Part shown: positions 1 through 9,212 of the stretch, in pieces | Numbering within the stretch: the stretch's first letter is position 1 | How the letters are laid out: the number at the start of each line of letters is the position of its first letter | Assembly: GCF_000270185.1 (NCBI RefSeq) | Contig: NC_015516.1 | Coordinates: 667,001-731,000, forward strand | Length of the DNA stretch: 64,000 nucleotides | Direction: 5' to 3' | Source: Melissococcus plutonius ATCC 35311 | GTDB lineage: Bacteria > Bacillota > Bacilli > Lactobacillales > Enterococcaceae | The notes under the pieces: generated by a model | The model's database searches: none | What the model was told of the DNA's origin: nothing | The model's input: only the letters and a program-made list of their open reading frames with translations | Translations under genes and position numbers: made by a program

Positions 1-53
1 TCGATCAAAAATTAAAAAGTAAATTATAAATGAACCTAAAAGGAGAAAAAAAG

Positions 54-1049
54 ATGCTAAAATTTGATGAAACAAAACAAATTAATCATGTGAATGGTGC
101 TTTAAAGCTAAGAAAGGAAGTAGAAACAATTGTAGATAAAATTTACCATGAAGGGTTTGACCATATTTTTTACCTAGGAATTGGTGGCACCTATGCTTCA
201 AGTATGCAAGTAGTCACCTATCTTAATGCTAAAAGTAATTTGCCAGCTTATGTTCAACATGCCGCAGAATATTATACAACTGTAAATAAACAGTTGACCG
301 AAAAGTCAGTTGTTATTCTCTCTTCTGTGACAGGTAGTACAGAAGAAGTCGTGCATGCAGTAAAAGAAATAAAAAAAGTAGGTGCACGTATTGTTGGCTT
401 TGTGGACAAAGAGGATAGTCCATTAGCAACTTCTTGTGATTATTTAATTTCTTATCCAGAAAATGAACAGTTAAAATTTTTTATGGTTGCTGATCGGTTA
501 ATGTTTAACCATGGTGAATTTGATGAATATCAACAATATTACAACGAATTAGAAGAACATCTTGCTGTTGCACTTGTTGAAGTTGAGAAGTCTGCTGATC
601 AATTTGGATTAACATTTGCAGAAAATCATCGACATGATGCCATGCATTACTTTATTGGTGCAGGAAGTCAGTGGGGAGCTGTTTATTCTTATGCGATGTG
701 TTATTGGGAAGAACAGAGTTGGTTAAGATCAAAATCTATTCATGCAGCTGAATTTTTACATGGTACGTTAGAAATTATAGATGAAACAACGCCTGTTACT
801 TTATTTATTGGTGAAGACGAACAACGACCATTAGCAGAACGTGTGGCAAATTTATTGCCAAAAATTTGTGGAAACTATACTATTATTGATTCAAAAGAAT
901 ATGAATTAGCTGGAATCAGTGAAAAATACAGAGAACGTTTGTCCCATTTAATCATGCATTGTGTTACTCAACGAATTGATGCTCATGTTGAGCATTTAAA
1001 CCGACATCCAATGGTTATTCGTCGTTACTATCGCCAGTTTGATTATTAG
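54..1049 (+). CDS. SIS-domain sugar-amine 6-phosphate deglycase (FrlB/GfrF-like)
   Basis: This is a 331-residue protein with two SIS (sugar isomerase) folds. It shows the phosphosugar loop GIGGTYASS near residue 42 and SSVTGSTEE near residue 91, and a C-terminal SIS half with HAAEFLHG. The closest family I recognise is the fructoselysine/glucoselysine-6-phosphate deglycases, which release glucose 6-phosphate and lysine from Amadori products. The exact substrate cannot be read from sequence. An in-frame ATG at position 30 exists, but AGGAGA at 41-46 sits 7 bases before the ATG at 54, so I start there. A strong terminator follows, so this is probably the last gene of an operon extending left of the window. 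In enterococci such genes usually go with mannose-class PTS genes, which is known context and not visible here. A glutamine-fructose-6-phosphate-type isomerase is a less likely alternative. Confidence 0.8.
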   Translation: MLKFDETKQINHVNGALKLRKEVETIVDKIYHEGFDHIFYLGIGGTYASSMQVVTYLNAKSNLPAYVQHAAEYYTTVNKQLTEKSVVILSSVTGSTEEVVHAVKEIKKVGARIVGFVDKEDSPLATSCDYLISYPENEQLKFFMVADRLMFNHGEFDEYQQYYNELEEHLAVALVEVEKSADQFGLTFAENHRHDAMHYFIGAGSQWGAVYSYAMCYWEEQSWLRSKSIHAAEFLHGTLEIIDETTPVTLFIGEDEQRPLAERVANLLPKICGNYTIIDSKEYELAGISEKYRERLSHLIMHCVTQRIDAHVEHLNRHPMVIRRYYRQFDY

Positions 1050-1116
1050 ATCACTTAATAGTCAACTATAAGCGAGAACCGATAGATTGTTATAGCTCTT
1101 ATAGAAAAAGGCAATG

Positions 1117-1171
1117 TAAAATAGACGATATGAATAGCTTATTAGCTAACAGTTCATATCGTCTATTTTTT
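1117..1171 (+). terminator. Rho-independent terminator after the SIS gene
   Basis: The arms TAGACGATATGAA and TTCATATCGTCTA pair perfectly around a loop of about 17 bases and are followed by a T run. The flanking A run on the left could also make it work for the convergent pseudouridine synthase gene. Confidence 0.85.
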
Positions 1172-1232
1172 GTGAATAAATGAAAGTAATCATTTTTGAA
1201 TAGGTAAAGATGTTTTATTTTAGTATAATTAG

Positions 1233-2105
1233 TTACCATAAACCGTGTGTAGCAATAGCTACAATCGCTTGTTTGGAGAAAGGGTGTTTGATATGTAATT
1301 CATAAGCATGAAGCATTAGTCGCTTGTTATTTCCTGTTTTGTTTGTATTATATAGAGGATCACCAATAATAGGAAATCCGGCATTTGCCAGATGAACGCG
1401 TATTTGGTGCGTTCTGCCAGTTTCTAATCTACATAAAAGAGCAGTTTTATTTTCTTGCGTCAGTGTAAAGGCTTTTTGAATATGTGTAATAGCGATCATT
1501 CCATGTTTTGAATCAATGATTCGTTTCCTACGATCATGTCGATCTCTACCTATTTTCTTGGTAATTGTCCAAGTATTCTTTAATACAATCCCATCGACGA
1601 TTGCTTGATAACAGCGATATATTTGTTTTTTTTCAAGCATTCTTCCCAGAATAGGTAAAACAAATGGATTTTTAGCAAATAAAATAGCGCCACTTGTTTC
1701 CTTATCTAAACGATGTACAACATAAGGAATTTGTTGCTTTGGTTTTAAATAAGCCGTCAGATGATTTAGGAGAGTATCATTTTCATCTGGCTGATTTGGA
1801 TGTGTTTTCATTCCAACTGGTTTATTAATAATAATGAGATGTTCATCTTCGAATAAAACATGTACAAGCTTGCTATTTCCAGCATGAATCGTGGGTATTT
1901 GATAATCTTCTTTTTCGAATTTTAAAGTAATCTGATCATTTGCTGAAACTGTTTGATGAAATAAAACTGGCTGATTGTTTAATAATACATTTTTTCTAAT
2001 TCTTAAAAAGTGACGGACCTTTCTGGGAATCAACCATTCTTTTTCAAGTAAATCACGAATAGTAAGTGTAGGTGAGTCAGCCGGTAATGTTATTGTAAAA
2101 TGCAT
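1233..2105 (-). CDS. RluA/RluD-family RNA pseudouridine synthase
   Basis: This 290-residue protein isomerises uridine to pseudouridine in structured RNA, most likely rRNA. An S4-like N-terminal part (residues about 10-75) precedes the catalytic domain. The family signature HRLDKETSG holds the catalytic aspartate near residue 130, and RTHQIRVHLA and GDPLY follow in the usual order. I chose the ATG at 2105. The ATG at 2111 touches the AGGAAG ribosome site, while 2105 has a normal 6-base gap. The gene is single, convergent with the SIS gene and divergent from hsp20. Which uridine it modifies (RluA, RluC or RluD class) cannot be told from the motifs. Confidence 0.9.
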   Translation of the reverse strand: MHFTITLPADSPTLTIRDLLEKEWLIPRKVRHFLRIRKNVLLNNQPVLFHQTVSANDQITLKFEKEDYQIPTIHAGNSKLVHVLFEDEHLIIINKPVGMKTHPNQPDENDTLLNHLTAYLKPKQQIPYVVHRLDKETSGAILFAKNPFVLPILGRMLEKKQIYRCYQAIVDGIVLKNTWTITKKIGRDRHDRRKRIIDSKHGMIAITHIQKAFTLTQENKTALLCRLETGRTHQIRVHLANAGFPIIGDPLYNTNKTGNNKRLMLHAYELHIKHPFSKQAIVAIATHGLW

Positions 2106-2200
2106 AAACATCTTCCTTTATATAAATTAATTTAATATAACAAGGTATAGAAAAGGATTAATAGAGAAAAGGTTCTTAAATTTTCTACTCTTCATTTTAA

Positions 2201-2229
2201 TTGACGGAATCTAAAAATGCGATTACAGT
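2201..2229 (+). promoter_or_regulatory. Likely sigma-A promoter of hsp20
   Basis: A TTGACG -35 (2201-2206) and a TACAGT -10 (2224-2229) are separated by 17 bases, about 50 bases before the hsp20 start. I see no CIRCE or CtsR heptad repeat here. Confidence 0.55.
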
Positions 2230-2282
2230 AAAAATAGTATCAATCATAATAAATCTAAAAATCTAGGAAAGAAGGAATAATT

Positions 2283-2687
2283 ATGGCTAATATTGTACCT
2301 AATGACCGAAATTTTATAACCGATGATTTCTTTGGAAGAGCATTCAGAGATTTTTGGCAGGATACTTCATTTAATGTAGATGTTCAAGAAATGGCTAATG
2401 AATATACTGTAAAAGCTGATTTACCAGGGTTTAATAAGGAAGACTTACAATTAGATTATGATAAGAATATTTTAACCATTATAGCAAAGTTTAACACAAA
2501 TAGCGAGGATCGTTCTGGAAATTACATTCGTAGAGAGCGTGCAATGTCAACACAGCAACGTCAATTTATGCTAAAAAATATTAATGAAGATGACATTCAG
2601 GCAACCTATAAAGATGGGGTCTTAACGATACACCTACCTAAAAGTGAAAAAGCTGATCAGGCAAATAAACGAATAGAAATACAATAA
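2283..2687 (+). CDS. hsp20: Hsp20 small heat-shock protein (alpha-crystallin family)
   Basis: This 134-residue protein is an ATP-independent holdase chaperone that keeps unfolded proteins soluble. The alpha-crystallin domain spans about residues 28-125, with the characteristic ADLPGFNKED near the start and GVLTIHLPK near the end. Its short basic C-terminal tail ends IEIQ, matching the IxI-type oligomer motif. Length is typical of the lactic acid bacterial family. The start at 2283 follows GAAGGA with a normal gap. It stands alone between its own promoter and a strong terminator. Neither HrcA nor CtsR sites were found, so its heat control is not visible here. Confidence 0.93.
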   Translation: MANIVPNDRNFITDDFFGRAFRDFWQDTSFNVDVQEMANEYTVKADLPGFNKEDLQLDYDKNILTIIAKFNTNSEDRSGNYIRRERAMSTQQRQFMLKNINEDDIQATYKDGVLTIHLPKSEKADQANKRIEIQ

Positions 2688-3221
2688 AGACAAGATCGTT
2701 TATTCACTATTGGTAGTAAAATAGCTGTCCTCTATTTATTAAATAGATACCTGAATAAAAGATACAGAAAAGAATTAACTATAAAAATAGGAAATACTGG
2801 TATAACGGTTACTTGTAATTTTAGATAATCTTAATGCGTTACCAAAGCAGTTAATGTTTATTCTATGAACAAAAAAGATAACTATAAATTTTATTTATAG
2901 TTATCTTTTTTGTTCAATTGTCATTATCCAACTCTTTCTATACTTTGTATCATTAAAATAGTAAAATAAAAAAGAAAACTTTTAATTAAGTTTGCTTAAA
3001 TTAACGAATAAACATTAGTTAATAAAATAATTAGGAAAAGGTTGCTATTTTTTAAGTTTTTTACTAATTCTTAAATAAAAAAGGCAGAAAACTATGCTAA
3101 ACTTAGTATTTAACGAGAATTCTGATTGTTTTAATGATACTTAATAAGTGCAAATTTTTAAAATATAAGCAAAACAAATAGAACTATCGTAAGAAATATT
3201 GTTTATTTAAGAGGGAATAGA
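2688..3221. other. Intergenic region between hsp20 and pbp2A
   Basis: No gene is visible in this AT-rich stretch. The only clear structure is the terminator at 2867-2915. A weak candidate promoter for pbp2A (TTGCTA at 3042-3047, TAATTC at 3065-3070, 17-base gap) is present. Confidence 0.5.
2867..2915 (+). terminator. Terminator downstream of hsp20
   Basis: A perfect inverted repeat of about 22 bases per arm, from GAACAAAAAAGATAAC to its complement, has a very short loop and an internal T run. It lies about 180 bases after the hsp20 stop. Confidence 0.8.
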
Positions 3222-5405
3222 ATGGATAAAAAAGAAATTTTTAATAAAATTTACCATGGATTAATTCGTTTTTGGCAATGGATACTCCCTTATTTATTAA
3301 GGCTACATCATTTTAGAAAACGAATTTGGAAAAAATATCAAATTAATAAAATTATTTTATTATTAGGATTAATCACTTTATTGGCTGTTAGTGTTTATCT
3401 ATTTTATTTAGCTAAATCAGCAAATGTGGATACATTAAAATCTGGATTAAGTCAATCAACAGTAGTTTATGATGAAGATGGTCAGAATGCTGGAAAATTA
3501 TTTGGGCAAAAAGGAACCTATGTAGAATTAAATCATATCTCTCCTTATATACAAAATGCATTAATTTCTACAGAAGATCGTAATTTCTATCAGCACCATG
3601 GGTATGATTTATCAGGGATTGGTCGAGCTATTATTGGGAAACTAACCTTTGGTAAGATTGGTGGAGGTGGCGGAAGTACTATTACACAACAATTAGCAAA
3701 GAATGCTTACTTAACACAAGAACAAACCCTTGATCGGAAGGCCCGTGAATTATTTTTATCCATTGAAATTGAAAAACATTATTCTAAAAAAGACATATTG
3801 GCGATGTATTTGAATAAATCTTATTTTGGTAATGGTGTCTGGGGTGTAGAGGATGCTGCACATAAATATTTTGGTGTTAGTGCTAATGAAGTAACACCTG
3901 GTGAGGCAGCAACATTGATAGGAATGCTTAAAGGACCTAACATCTATAACCCAATTGACTACCCAGAAAATGCCAATCATAGACGAAATACTGTATTGCA
4001 GTTAATGGTTTATAATGGCAAATTGGCTCAAAAAGAAGCAGATAGCGAAGCTACAACGAATTTAGCAACATTATTAAGAGATGATTATACAGAATCAACT
4101 TCCGATTACCGATATCCTTATTATTTTGATGCAGTCATTGATGAAATTGTTAATAATTATAATATCAAAGAAGAAGATCTACTGAATAATGGTTATAAGA
4201 TCTATACTTCTTTGAATACAAATTATCAAAAAGCAATGGATACAACCTATGCAAATAATACTTTATTTCCAGAAAATGCAGCAGATGGAGCAATGGTACA
4301 GAGTGGTTCTGTGGCTGTTGACCCTAAAACGGGAGGAGTCCAAGCAATTGTAGGTGGTAGAGGAGAGCATGTTTATCGTGGATTTAATTATGCCACACAG
4401 GGGAAACGACTACCAGGTTCTTCACTTAAGCCAATCTCAGTTTATACGCCTGCTTTAGAGGCTGGTTATAAACCAGATAGTATTTTAGAAGATCTTCCGC
4501 AAAGCTATTATCCCGCACAGAATTATAGTCGAACGTATAGCAATGAAGTACCGATGTATCAAGCTTTAGGAGAGAGCTTAAATTTACCTGCAGTTTGGTT
4601 GCTACATAAAATTGGGATAGATAAAGGCTATAGCAAAACAGAAAAATTTGGCATACCATTGACAGAAAAAGATCGCTATTATGGGTTAGCTCTAGGTGGA
4701 TTAAATAAAGGTGTCTCACCGATCACGATGGCAGGAGCTTATACTGCCTTTGCTAACGAGGGGGAGAAGGTTACACCCCATCTGGTAACAAAAATTGTAG
4801 ACTCAACCGGTGCAGTTGTTGAAGATAATAAAAAGGTCAAAAAAGAACAAGTGATTACCAAAGATGTAGCGGATGAAATCAATAGCATGTTACTAGGTGT
4901 TTTCAGCTCAGGTAGTGGCGTTCATGCTGCACCGGCTGGTTACAAAATGGCTGGAAAAACAGGAACAACTGAAACGAGCTTTGACAGTAGTAAAACAAAT
5001 GATCAATGGGTCATTGGATATACACCAGAAGTCGTTATTGCCACATGGTTAGGTTTTGAAAAAACCGATAAATCACATTATCTTGAAGGTAGCAGTGCGA
5101 CCTATGCTTCTACTGTATTTAATAGTCAGGCAAGTGGAATTTTACCGCATACCAAACAAGCATCTTTTGATGTTGCAGATGCTTATACGACCCATGGCAA
5201 GATGGTTTCAGCTGCGGATGAAGATGATAGTATTAATAATGATGAGTGGAAAGAGGATGTAAAAAATATCGGAGATAGGGTAAAAGAAGGTGTAAAAGAT
5301 ATTAAAGGTAAAGTCAAAGAGAATTTTGGTGAACAGATAGATGACAAGCTAAATAAAGCAAAAGATAAAGTCAAAGATGTGATTGGTGGCTTTTTGGGAC
5401 AATAA
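3222..5405 (+). CDS. pbp2A: Class A penicillin-binding protein PBP2a (transglycosylase/transpeptidase)
   Basis: This bifunctional enzyme polymerises glycan strands and cross-links peptidoglycan outside the membrane. A basic cytoplasmic N-terminus precedes one membrane anchor at residues 43-63. The GT51 domain has catalytic Glu118 in STEDRNF, the loop GGGGSTITQQL near 147-158 and EIEKHYSKKDILAMYLN at 182-198. The transpeptidase domain has the SxxK motif (Ser400-Lys403), SLN (452-454) and KTGT (579-582). All active-site motifs are intact. At 727 residues the length matches enterococcal and streptococcal PBP2a. GAGGG sits just before the ATG. The last 50 residues form a lysine/aspartate-rich, valine-periodic tail after the transpeptidase domain, which looks amphipathic. 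The YlbF-type gene follows 63 bases later. Confidence 0.93.
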   Translation: MDKKEIFNKIYHGLIRFWQWILPYLLRLHHFRKRIWKKYQINKIILLLGLITLLAVSVYLFYLAKSANVDTLKSGLSQSTVVYDEDGQNAGKLFGQKGTYVELNHISPYIQNALISTEDRNFYQHHGYDLSGIGRAIIGKLTFGKIGGGGGSTITQQLAKNAYLTQEQTLDRKARELFLSIEIEKHYSKKDILAMYLNKSYFGNGVWGVEDAAHKYFGVSANEVTPGEAATLIGMLKGPNIYNPIDYPENANHRRNTVLQLMVYNGKLAQKEADSEATTNLATLLRDDYTESTSDYRYPYYFDAVIDEIVNNYNIKEEDLLNNGYKIYTSLNTNYQKAMDTTYANNTLFPENAADGAMVQSGSVAVDPKTGGVQAIVGGRGEHVYRGFNYATQGKRLPGSSLKPISVYTPALEAGYKPDSILEDLPQSYYPAQNYSRTYSNEVPMYQALGESLNLPAVWLLHKIGIDKGYSKTEKFGIPLTEKDRYYGLALGGLNKGVSPITMAGAYTAFANEGEKVTPHLVTKIVDSTGAVVEDNKKVKKEQVITKDVADEINSMLLGVFSSGSGVHAAPAGYKMAGKTGTTETSFDSSKTNDQWVIGYTPEVVIATWLGFEKTDKSHYLEGSSATYASTVFNSQASGILPHTKQASFDVADAYTTHGKMVSAADEDDSINNDEWKEDVKNIGDRVKEGVKDIKGKVKENFGEQIDDKLNKAKDKVKDVIGGFLGQ

Positions 5406-5468
5406 TTAGTTTAAAAACTTCTTATGGAATGATAAAATAAAGAAAACGATTAGAAATGAGGAAATCTT

Positions 5469-5810
5469 GTGAATAATATTTATGATACAGCGAATCAACT
5501 TGAAAAAGAGATTTATGAATTAGCTGAATTTAAAGCATTAAAAGAGACTTATAGTGAAATGCAAGCAGATGAAGACGCCTATGGGTTGTTTAAAGAATTT
5601 CAAGAATTTCAACAAAAATTACAAGAGAAACAAATGAGTGGGGAAGAATTTACTGAAGAAGAGACAACCAAAGCACAAGAATTAGCAACAAAAATACAAG
5701 CTACAGAAATAGTTGATAAATTGATGCAAAAAGAGCAGGCATTAAGTACTGTGATAAATGATCTTAATCGAATTATTATGACACCAATTCGCAATCTATA
5801 CAATGACTAA
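5469..5810 (+). CDS. YlbF/YheA-family small helical protein
   Basis: This 113-residue, strongly charged helical protein resembles the YlbF/YmcA/YheA family (DUF964). It has the N-terminal run of Glu/Leu heptads and the [10 protein letters not shown]-like centre typical of the group. In Bacillus, YlbF and YmcA act with YaaT in a complex linked to RNase Y and mRNA processing. YheA-type members are less well studied and this protein could be either. Translation starts at GTG 5469 behind AATGAGGA. It lies 63 bases after pbp2A with no terminator between, so cotranscription is likely. A strong terminator follows. Confidence 0.75.
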   Translation: MNNIYDTANQLEKEIYELAEFKALKETYSEMQADEDAYGLFKEFQEFQQKLQEKQMSGEEFTEEETTKAQELATKIQATEIVDKLMQKEQALSTVINDLNRIIMTPIRNLYND

Positions 5811-5858
5811 CCAAATACGAATAATTTAATTCTTATTTAGGAAAAATCTATTTTATTT

Positions 5859-5911
5859 AAAATAGCCTACCTTCAAAAAACACCTATTTTTGAAGATAGG
5901 CTATTTATTTT
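5859..5911 (+). terminator. Terminator after the YlbF-type gene
   Basis: The arms AATAGCCTACCTTCAAAAA and its near-perfect complement flank a short loop and end in a T-rich run. Confidence 0.85.
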
Positions 5912-5974
5912 TCATTTACTTTGTTTGTAATAGAGCACTTTTAATAAAATAATTTCATTATTAATAAGTTTTTG

Positions 5975-6021
5975 AAAGAAAAAAATCTATTGAAAAATTT
6001 ATTTAATAAATTTTTCAATAG
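5975..6021 (-). terminator. Terminator of clpE
   Basis: A perfect inverted repeat (CTATTGAAAAATTTA and its complement, loop of 5) lies just past the clpE stop. On the minus strand it runs into a T-rich tract. Confidence 0.75.
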
Positions 6022-6045
6022 AAATATTTTCTATTCCTTAGTTGC

Positions 6046-8328
6046 TTAGGATTTTGTTTCATCTGTTTGATTATTTGTCGAATTTTTTAGGTCAGCCGTT
6101 GCTTTTTTTGCTTTTGATTCTTTTTTCGTGATAACGATATTTTTATCTTTATCTAGTTTGGCTTCTAATTCCTGAACATCTGGATATTCTAAATAGTATT
6201 CTGCAATACCGTCTTCAATTTGTTCTTGTACAATTCGTCTTAGTGGACGAGCACCCATTGCCGGATTATAACCAAGATCAACTAATTTTTCTTTAACATT
6301 TTTAGGAATTGTGATATTTAATTTTTGATGTTCAAGCGAACAATTGACGTCATCTAACATTAAACTGACAATTGTTAGTAGGTCCTTCTTGTCTAACGAC
6401 TTAAATTCAATGATACCATCGAAACGATTTAAAAATTCAGGTGTAAAGAAATTATTTAATTGCCCAAGTACAGAACGTGTAATTCCCTCTCTTGCTGCTC
6501 CAAATCCTACATTGGCTTCAATCTTTCCACTACCAGCATTACTTGTCATGATAATAATGGTATCTTTAAAACTAACTGTACGACCTTGAGCATCAGTTAA
6601 TCTTCCATCATCTAAAATTTGTAAGAAGACATGTAAAACATCAGGATGGGCTTTTTCAACTTCATCTAATAGAACTAAACTATATGGATTACGACGAATT
6701 TGTTCTGTTAATTGGCCAGCTTCTTCATAACCAACATAACCTGGCGGTGAACCAATTAATCGAGATACACTATGTTTTTCCATATATTCACTCATATCGA
6801 AACGAATCATAGAATTATCAGAACCGAAAAGTTCATAAGCCAATTGTCTTGCTAATTCGGTCTTCCCAACTCCAGTTGGTCCAACAAATAGAAAAGAGCC
6901 GATTGGGCGATTTTGTTTTCCTAAACCAACACGATTCCGTCGAATCGCCTTAGCAACTCTGTCTACTGCATCATCTTGTCCAATAACATGTGCTCTCAAG
7001 TCATCTGATAAATTCTTCAATTGTGTCTTTTCTTTTTCTTTTAATTCACCGACAGGAATTCCTGTTCGTTCTTCAACGATTCCCTCAATAACCTTTTCGT
7101 CAATGGTTGGTGCTTTTTCATCGCTGACTTGCTGGTTTTTCATTGCTTGGAGTTTATTAATCTGATCTCTATAGTAAGCAGCTTTTTCAAAGTCCTCTTC
7201 TGCTGAAGCTTTTTGCTTTTGTTGTTCAGCTTCAGTCAACCTATTTTCAATAGTTTTTGGATCAGCTACATGGATGGTTAAATTCATTTTTGAACCAGAT
7301 TCATCCAATAAATCAATCGCCTTATCTGGTAAGAAACGATCTTGGATATAACGATTTGATAATGAAGCAGCTGCCTCAATCGCATCATCTGTATATTTTA
7401 CATGATGGTAAGCTTCATAACGTTTTTGAAGACCTTTTAGAATCTTAATCGTTTCGTTAATTGTTGGTTCATCTACACGAACAGGTTGCAAACGACGCTC
7501 TAATGCTGCATCTTTTTCAATAACTCGGTATTCATTTAGCGTAGTTGCACCTACCATTTGTAAATCACCACGTGCCAGTGCCGGTTTTAAGATATTTCCG
7601 GCATCTAAGTTTCCTTCACCAGCAGTACCAGCGCCAACAATTTCATGAACTTCATCAATAAATAGAATGATGTTTTCAGATTGTGTCACTTCATCAATTA
7701 AGTTCTGCATTCTTTCTTCAAACTGACCTCGAATCCCTGTTCCCTGAACTAGAGAAACAACATCTAAACGAATGACTTCTTTTCCTAATAACTTTTGAGG
7801 AACATCCCCATTTATAATTTTTTGAGCTAAACCTTCTACAACTGCCGTTTTACCAACACCAGGTTCACCAATTAAAACTGGATTATTTTTTGTTCGACGA
7901 TTTAATACTTCAATAACACGTTGAATTTCTTGATCACGCCCAACAACAGGATCAATATTTCCTTGCCGTGCAGCTTCTGTGATATTAAAACCATATTCAC
8001 CAAGCATGCCATCGTTTTCGTTGCCATTATTTCTTGGTGGTTGACCATTATTAAAGTTGTTGTTATTTCCACCAGATTGTGTAGGAGGCGTTTGTGGTTC
8101 GTTTGGTATACCTCCTTGTTGCATCTGATGAGATAGCGAACGGTATAAATCATCCAAACTTCCAAAGCCAAATGGATCTTGTGGACCCATTGTTGGTTGG
8201 TTATTATTTGCTTGTGCTTTTAATCTTTGATAACAATTTTGACAATAGTCTAGCTGTTTTCTTTGACCATTAACATTTGCATATAAATGAATTGTTGCTT
8301 CATTTTGTTTACAATTTTGACAAAGCAT
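6046..8328 (-). CDS. clpE: ClpE, AAA+ unfoldase of the Clp protease
   Basis: This 760-residue ATPase unfolds proteins and feeds them to ClpP. An N-terminal zinc finger (CxxC at residues 3-6 and a second CxxC near 29-32) replaces the ClpC N-domain, which identifies ClpE. A glycine/asparagine-rich linker follows. AAA domain 1 has Walker [10 protein letters not shown] and Walker [15 protein letters not shown]-like coiled segment lies near residues 370-410. AAA domain 2 has [18 protein letters not shown] and the [21 protein letters not shown] stretch, then the C-terminal D2 small domain. The start sits behind AAAGGA with a longish gap of 13. Upstream is a textbook CtsR box, so heat and misfolding control through CtsR is expected. 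The tail ends in a lysine/threonine-rich stretch. ClpP, its partner, lies at 43.2-43.8 kb under a matching box. Confidence 0.96.
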   Translation of the reverse strand: MLCQNCKQNEATIHLYANVNGQRKQLDYCQNCYQRLKAQANNNQPTMGPQDPFGFGSLDDLYRSLSHQMQQGGIPNEPQTPPTQSGGNNNNFNNGQPPRNNGNENDGMLGEYGFNITEAARQGNIDPVVGRDQEIQRVIEVLNRRTKNNPVLIGEPGVGKTAVVEGLAQKIINGDVPQKLLGKEVIRLDVVSLVQGTGIRGQFEERMQNLIDEVTQSENIILFIDEVHEIVGAGTAGEGNLDAGNILKPALARGDLQMVGATTLNEYRVIEKDAALERRLQPVRVDEPTINETIKILKGLQKRYEAYHHVKYTDDAIEAAASLSNRYIQDRFLPDKAIDLLDESGSKMNLTIHVADPKTIENRLTEAEQQKQKASAEEDFEKAAYYRDQINKLQAMKNQQVSDEKAPTIDEKVIEGIVEERTGIPVGELKEKEKTQLKNLSDDLRAHVIGQDDAVDRVAKAIRRNRVGLGKQNRPIGSFLFVGPTGVGKTELARQLAYELFGSDNSMIRFDMSEYMEKHSVSRLIGSPPGYVGYEEAGQLTEQIRRNPYSLVLLDEVEKAHPDVLHVFLQILDDGRLTDAQGRTVSFKDTIIIMTSNAGSGKIEANVGFGAAREGITRSVLGQLNNFFTPEFLNRFDGIIEFKSLDKKDLLTIVSLMLDDVNCSLEHQKLNITIPKNVKEKLVDLGYNPAMGARPLRRIVQEQIEDGIAEYYLEYPDVQELEAKLDKDKNIVITKKESKAKKATADLKNSTNNQTDETKS

Positions 8329-8411
8329 GTACTAGAACACGTCCTTTCACTCGTAAGATTGGTAGATAAAAATGATCTAACATTCCTGCATTTCATAAAG
8401 GTCAAACCAAC

Positions 8412-8428
8412 ATTGACCATTTTTGACC
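8412..8428 (-). promoter_or_regulatory. CtsR operator of clpE
   Basis: On the minus strand this reads GGTCAAA-AAT-GGTCAAT, the CtsR direct heptad repeat with a 3-base spacer. It begins about 10 bases downstream of the -10 box, over the likely transcription start. A third, inverted GGTCAAA lies at 8400-8406. Confidence 0.92.
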
Positions 8429-8437
8429 TTTGAAACT

Positions 8438-8465
8438 ATTATAGCATTTTTCATTAGAGAAGCAA
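8438..8465 (-). promoter_or_regulatory. clpE promoter
   Basis: On the minus strand a TTGCTT -35 (8460-8465) and a perfect TATAAT -10 (8438-8443) are 16 bases apart, directly before the CtsR box. Confidence 0.75.
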
Positions 8466-8573
8466 GTATTTCAACTTAGAAAAAATAAAATTTTTGCAGA
8501 CAAATCACATTTTTTTTATTAAACTAGTACCTAAAAGATGAAACTAAAATATAGAGGGGAAAATTGAATAAAG

Positions 8574-8768
8574 ATGGATAAAAATACTTCTATAGAAGAA
8601 AAAATTGCTGCTTTAAAAAATGGAGACATTCAGGAAATCATTGTGACACCAGATACCTTTTTAGCTTTTAGAGAAGTATGGAAAAATTTGCCAGATAAAA
8701 AGAATATTGTTGGTGAAGCTAGCTTAAATGGCACAATTATTTATCGGTATAATAAAAATACGAACTAA
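8574..8768 (+). CDS. Small conserved-looking protein, function unknown
   Basis: This 64-residue soluble protein is not one I can assign. It has an acidic, helical first half (about residues 5-20) and an apparently beta-rich second half ending in a charged tail. There are no cysteines, signal peptide or membrane segment. GAGGGG lies about 14 bases before the ATG, which is long but usable. It is placed alone between divergent clpE and ptsH. Its composition and codon use match its neighbours, so I treat it as a real gene and not chance. No function should be inferred from position. Confidence 0.6.
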   Translation: MDKNTSIEEKIAALKNGDIQEIIVTPDTFLAFREVWKNLPDKKNIVGEASLNGTIIYRYNKNTN

Positions 8769-8811
8769 AATTTTTAATCTTTTATTCCTTTATTAAAATA
8801 AGTTAAAAGTG

Positions 8812-8840
8812 TTGTATATCCTTAAAAAAAATGGTAATCT
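8812..8840 (+). promoter_or_regulatory. ptsHI promoter
   Basis: TTGTAT (8812-8817) and TAATCT (8835-8840) are spaced by 17 bases. A TG one base before the -10 makes it an extended -10 promoter. The predicted leader is about 100 bases long. Confidence 0.65.
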
Positions 8841-8850
8841 TAGTGATTGA

Positions 8851-8904
8851 AAGGGTCCTTTTTATTGACCATTAAAAACGAAACGGTCTTAAAAGAAAAC
8901 CCTA
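8851..8904 (+). promoter_or_regulatory. Hairpin in the ptsH 5' leader
   Basis: An imperfect long stem is formed by AGGGT (8852-8856) with ACCCT (8899-8903) on the outside and GACC (8867-8870) with GGTC (8885-8888) inside, with mostly A-T pairs between. It lies wholly within the untranslated leader. I know of no described element with this shape, so any regulatory role is inference. Confidence 0.45.
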
Positions 8905-8945
8905 ACATAAAAATTATTTAATGATTATGAAGGAGACCGATTTAT

Positions 8946-9212
8946 ATGGAAAAGAAAGAATTTCACATTATAGCAGAAACAGGTATTCATGCACGTCCAG
9001 CGACATTGTTGGTACAAACTGCAAGCAAATTCAATTCTGATATTAATCTAGAATATAAAGGAAAATCAGTAAATCTTAAATCTATTATGGGTGTTATGTC
9101 TTTAGGTGTTGGTCAAGGCTCTGACGTTACCATCACGGTTGATGGTTCTGATGAAGCGGATGCAATTTCATCTATTATGGATACAATGAAAAAAGAAGGA
9201 TTGTCAGAATAA
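8946..9212 (+). CDS. ptsH: HPr, phosphocarrier protein of the PTS
   Basis: This 88-residue cytoplasmic carrier takes phosphate from Enzyme I on His15, within GIHARPA, and passes it to sugar EIIA domains. The regulatory site Ser46 lies in NLKSIMGV. Its phosphorylation by HPr kinase makes HPr the CcpA corepressor in Firmicutes. Both sites are intact and length is standard. The ATG follows AAGGAG. The stop codon overlaps the ptsI start in TAATG, so the two are translationally coupled. FruA in this window is one of its phosphate acceptors. Confidence 0.97.
   Translation: MEKKEFHIIAETGIHARPATLLVQTASKFNSDINLEYKGKSVNLKSIMGVMSLGVGQGSDVTITVDGSDEADAISSIMDTMKKEGLSE

Noticed and set aside
8812-8904. ptsH leader as a known riboswitch
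   Set aside because: No T-box, purine, TPP or other known consensus is visible, and there is no terminator or sequester arrangement.
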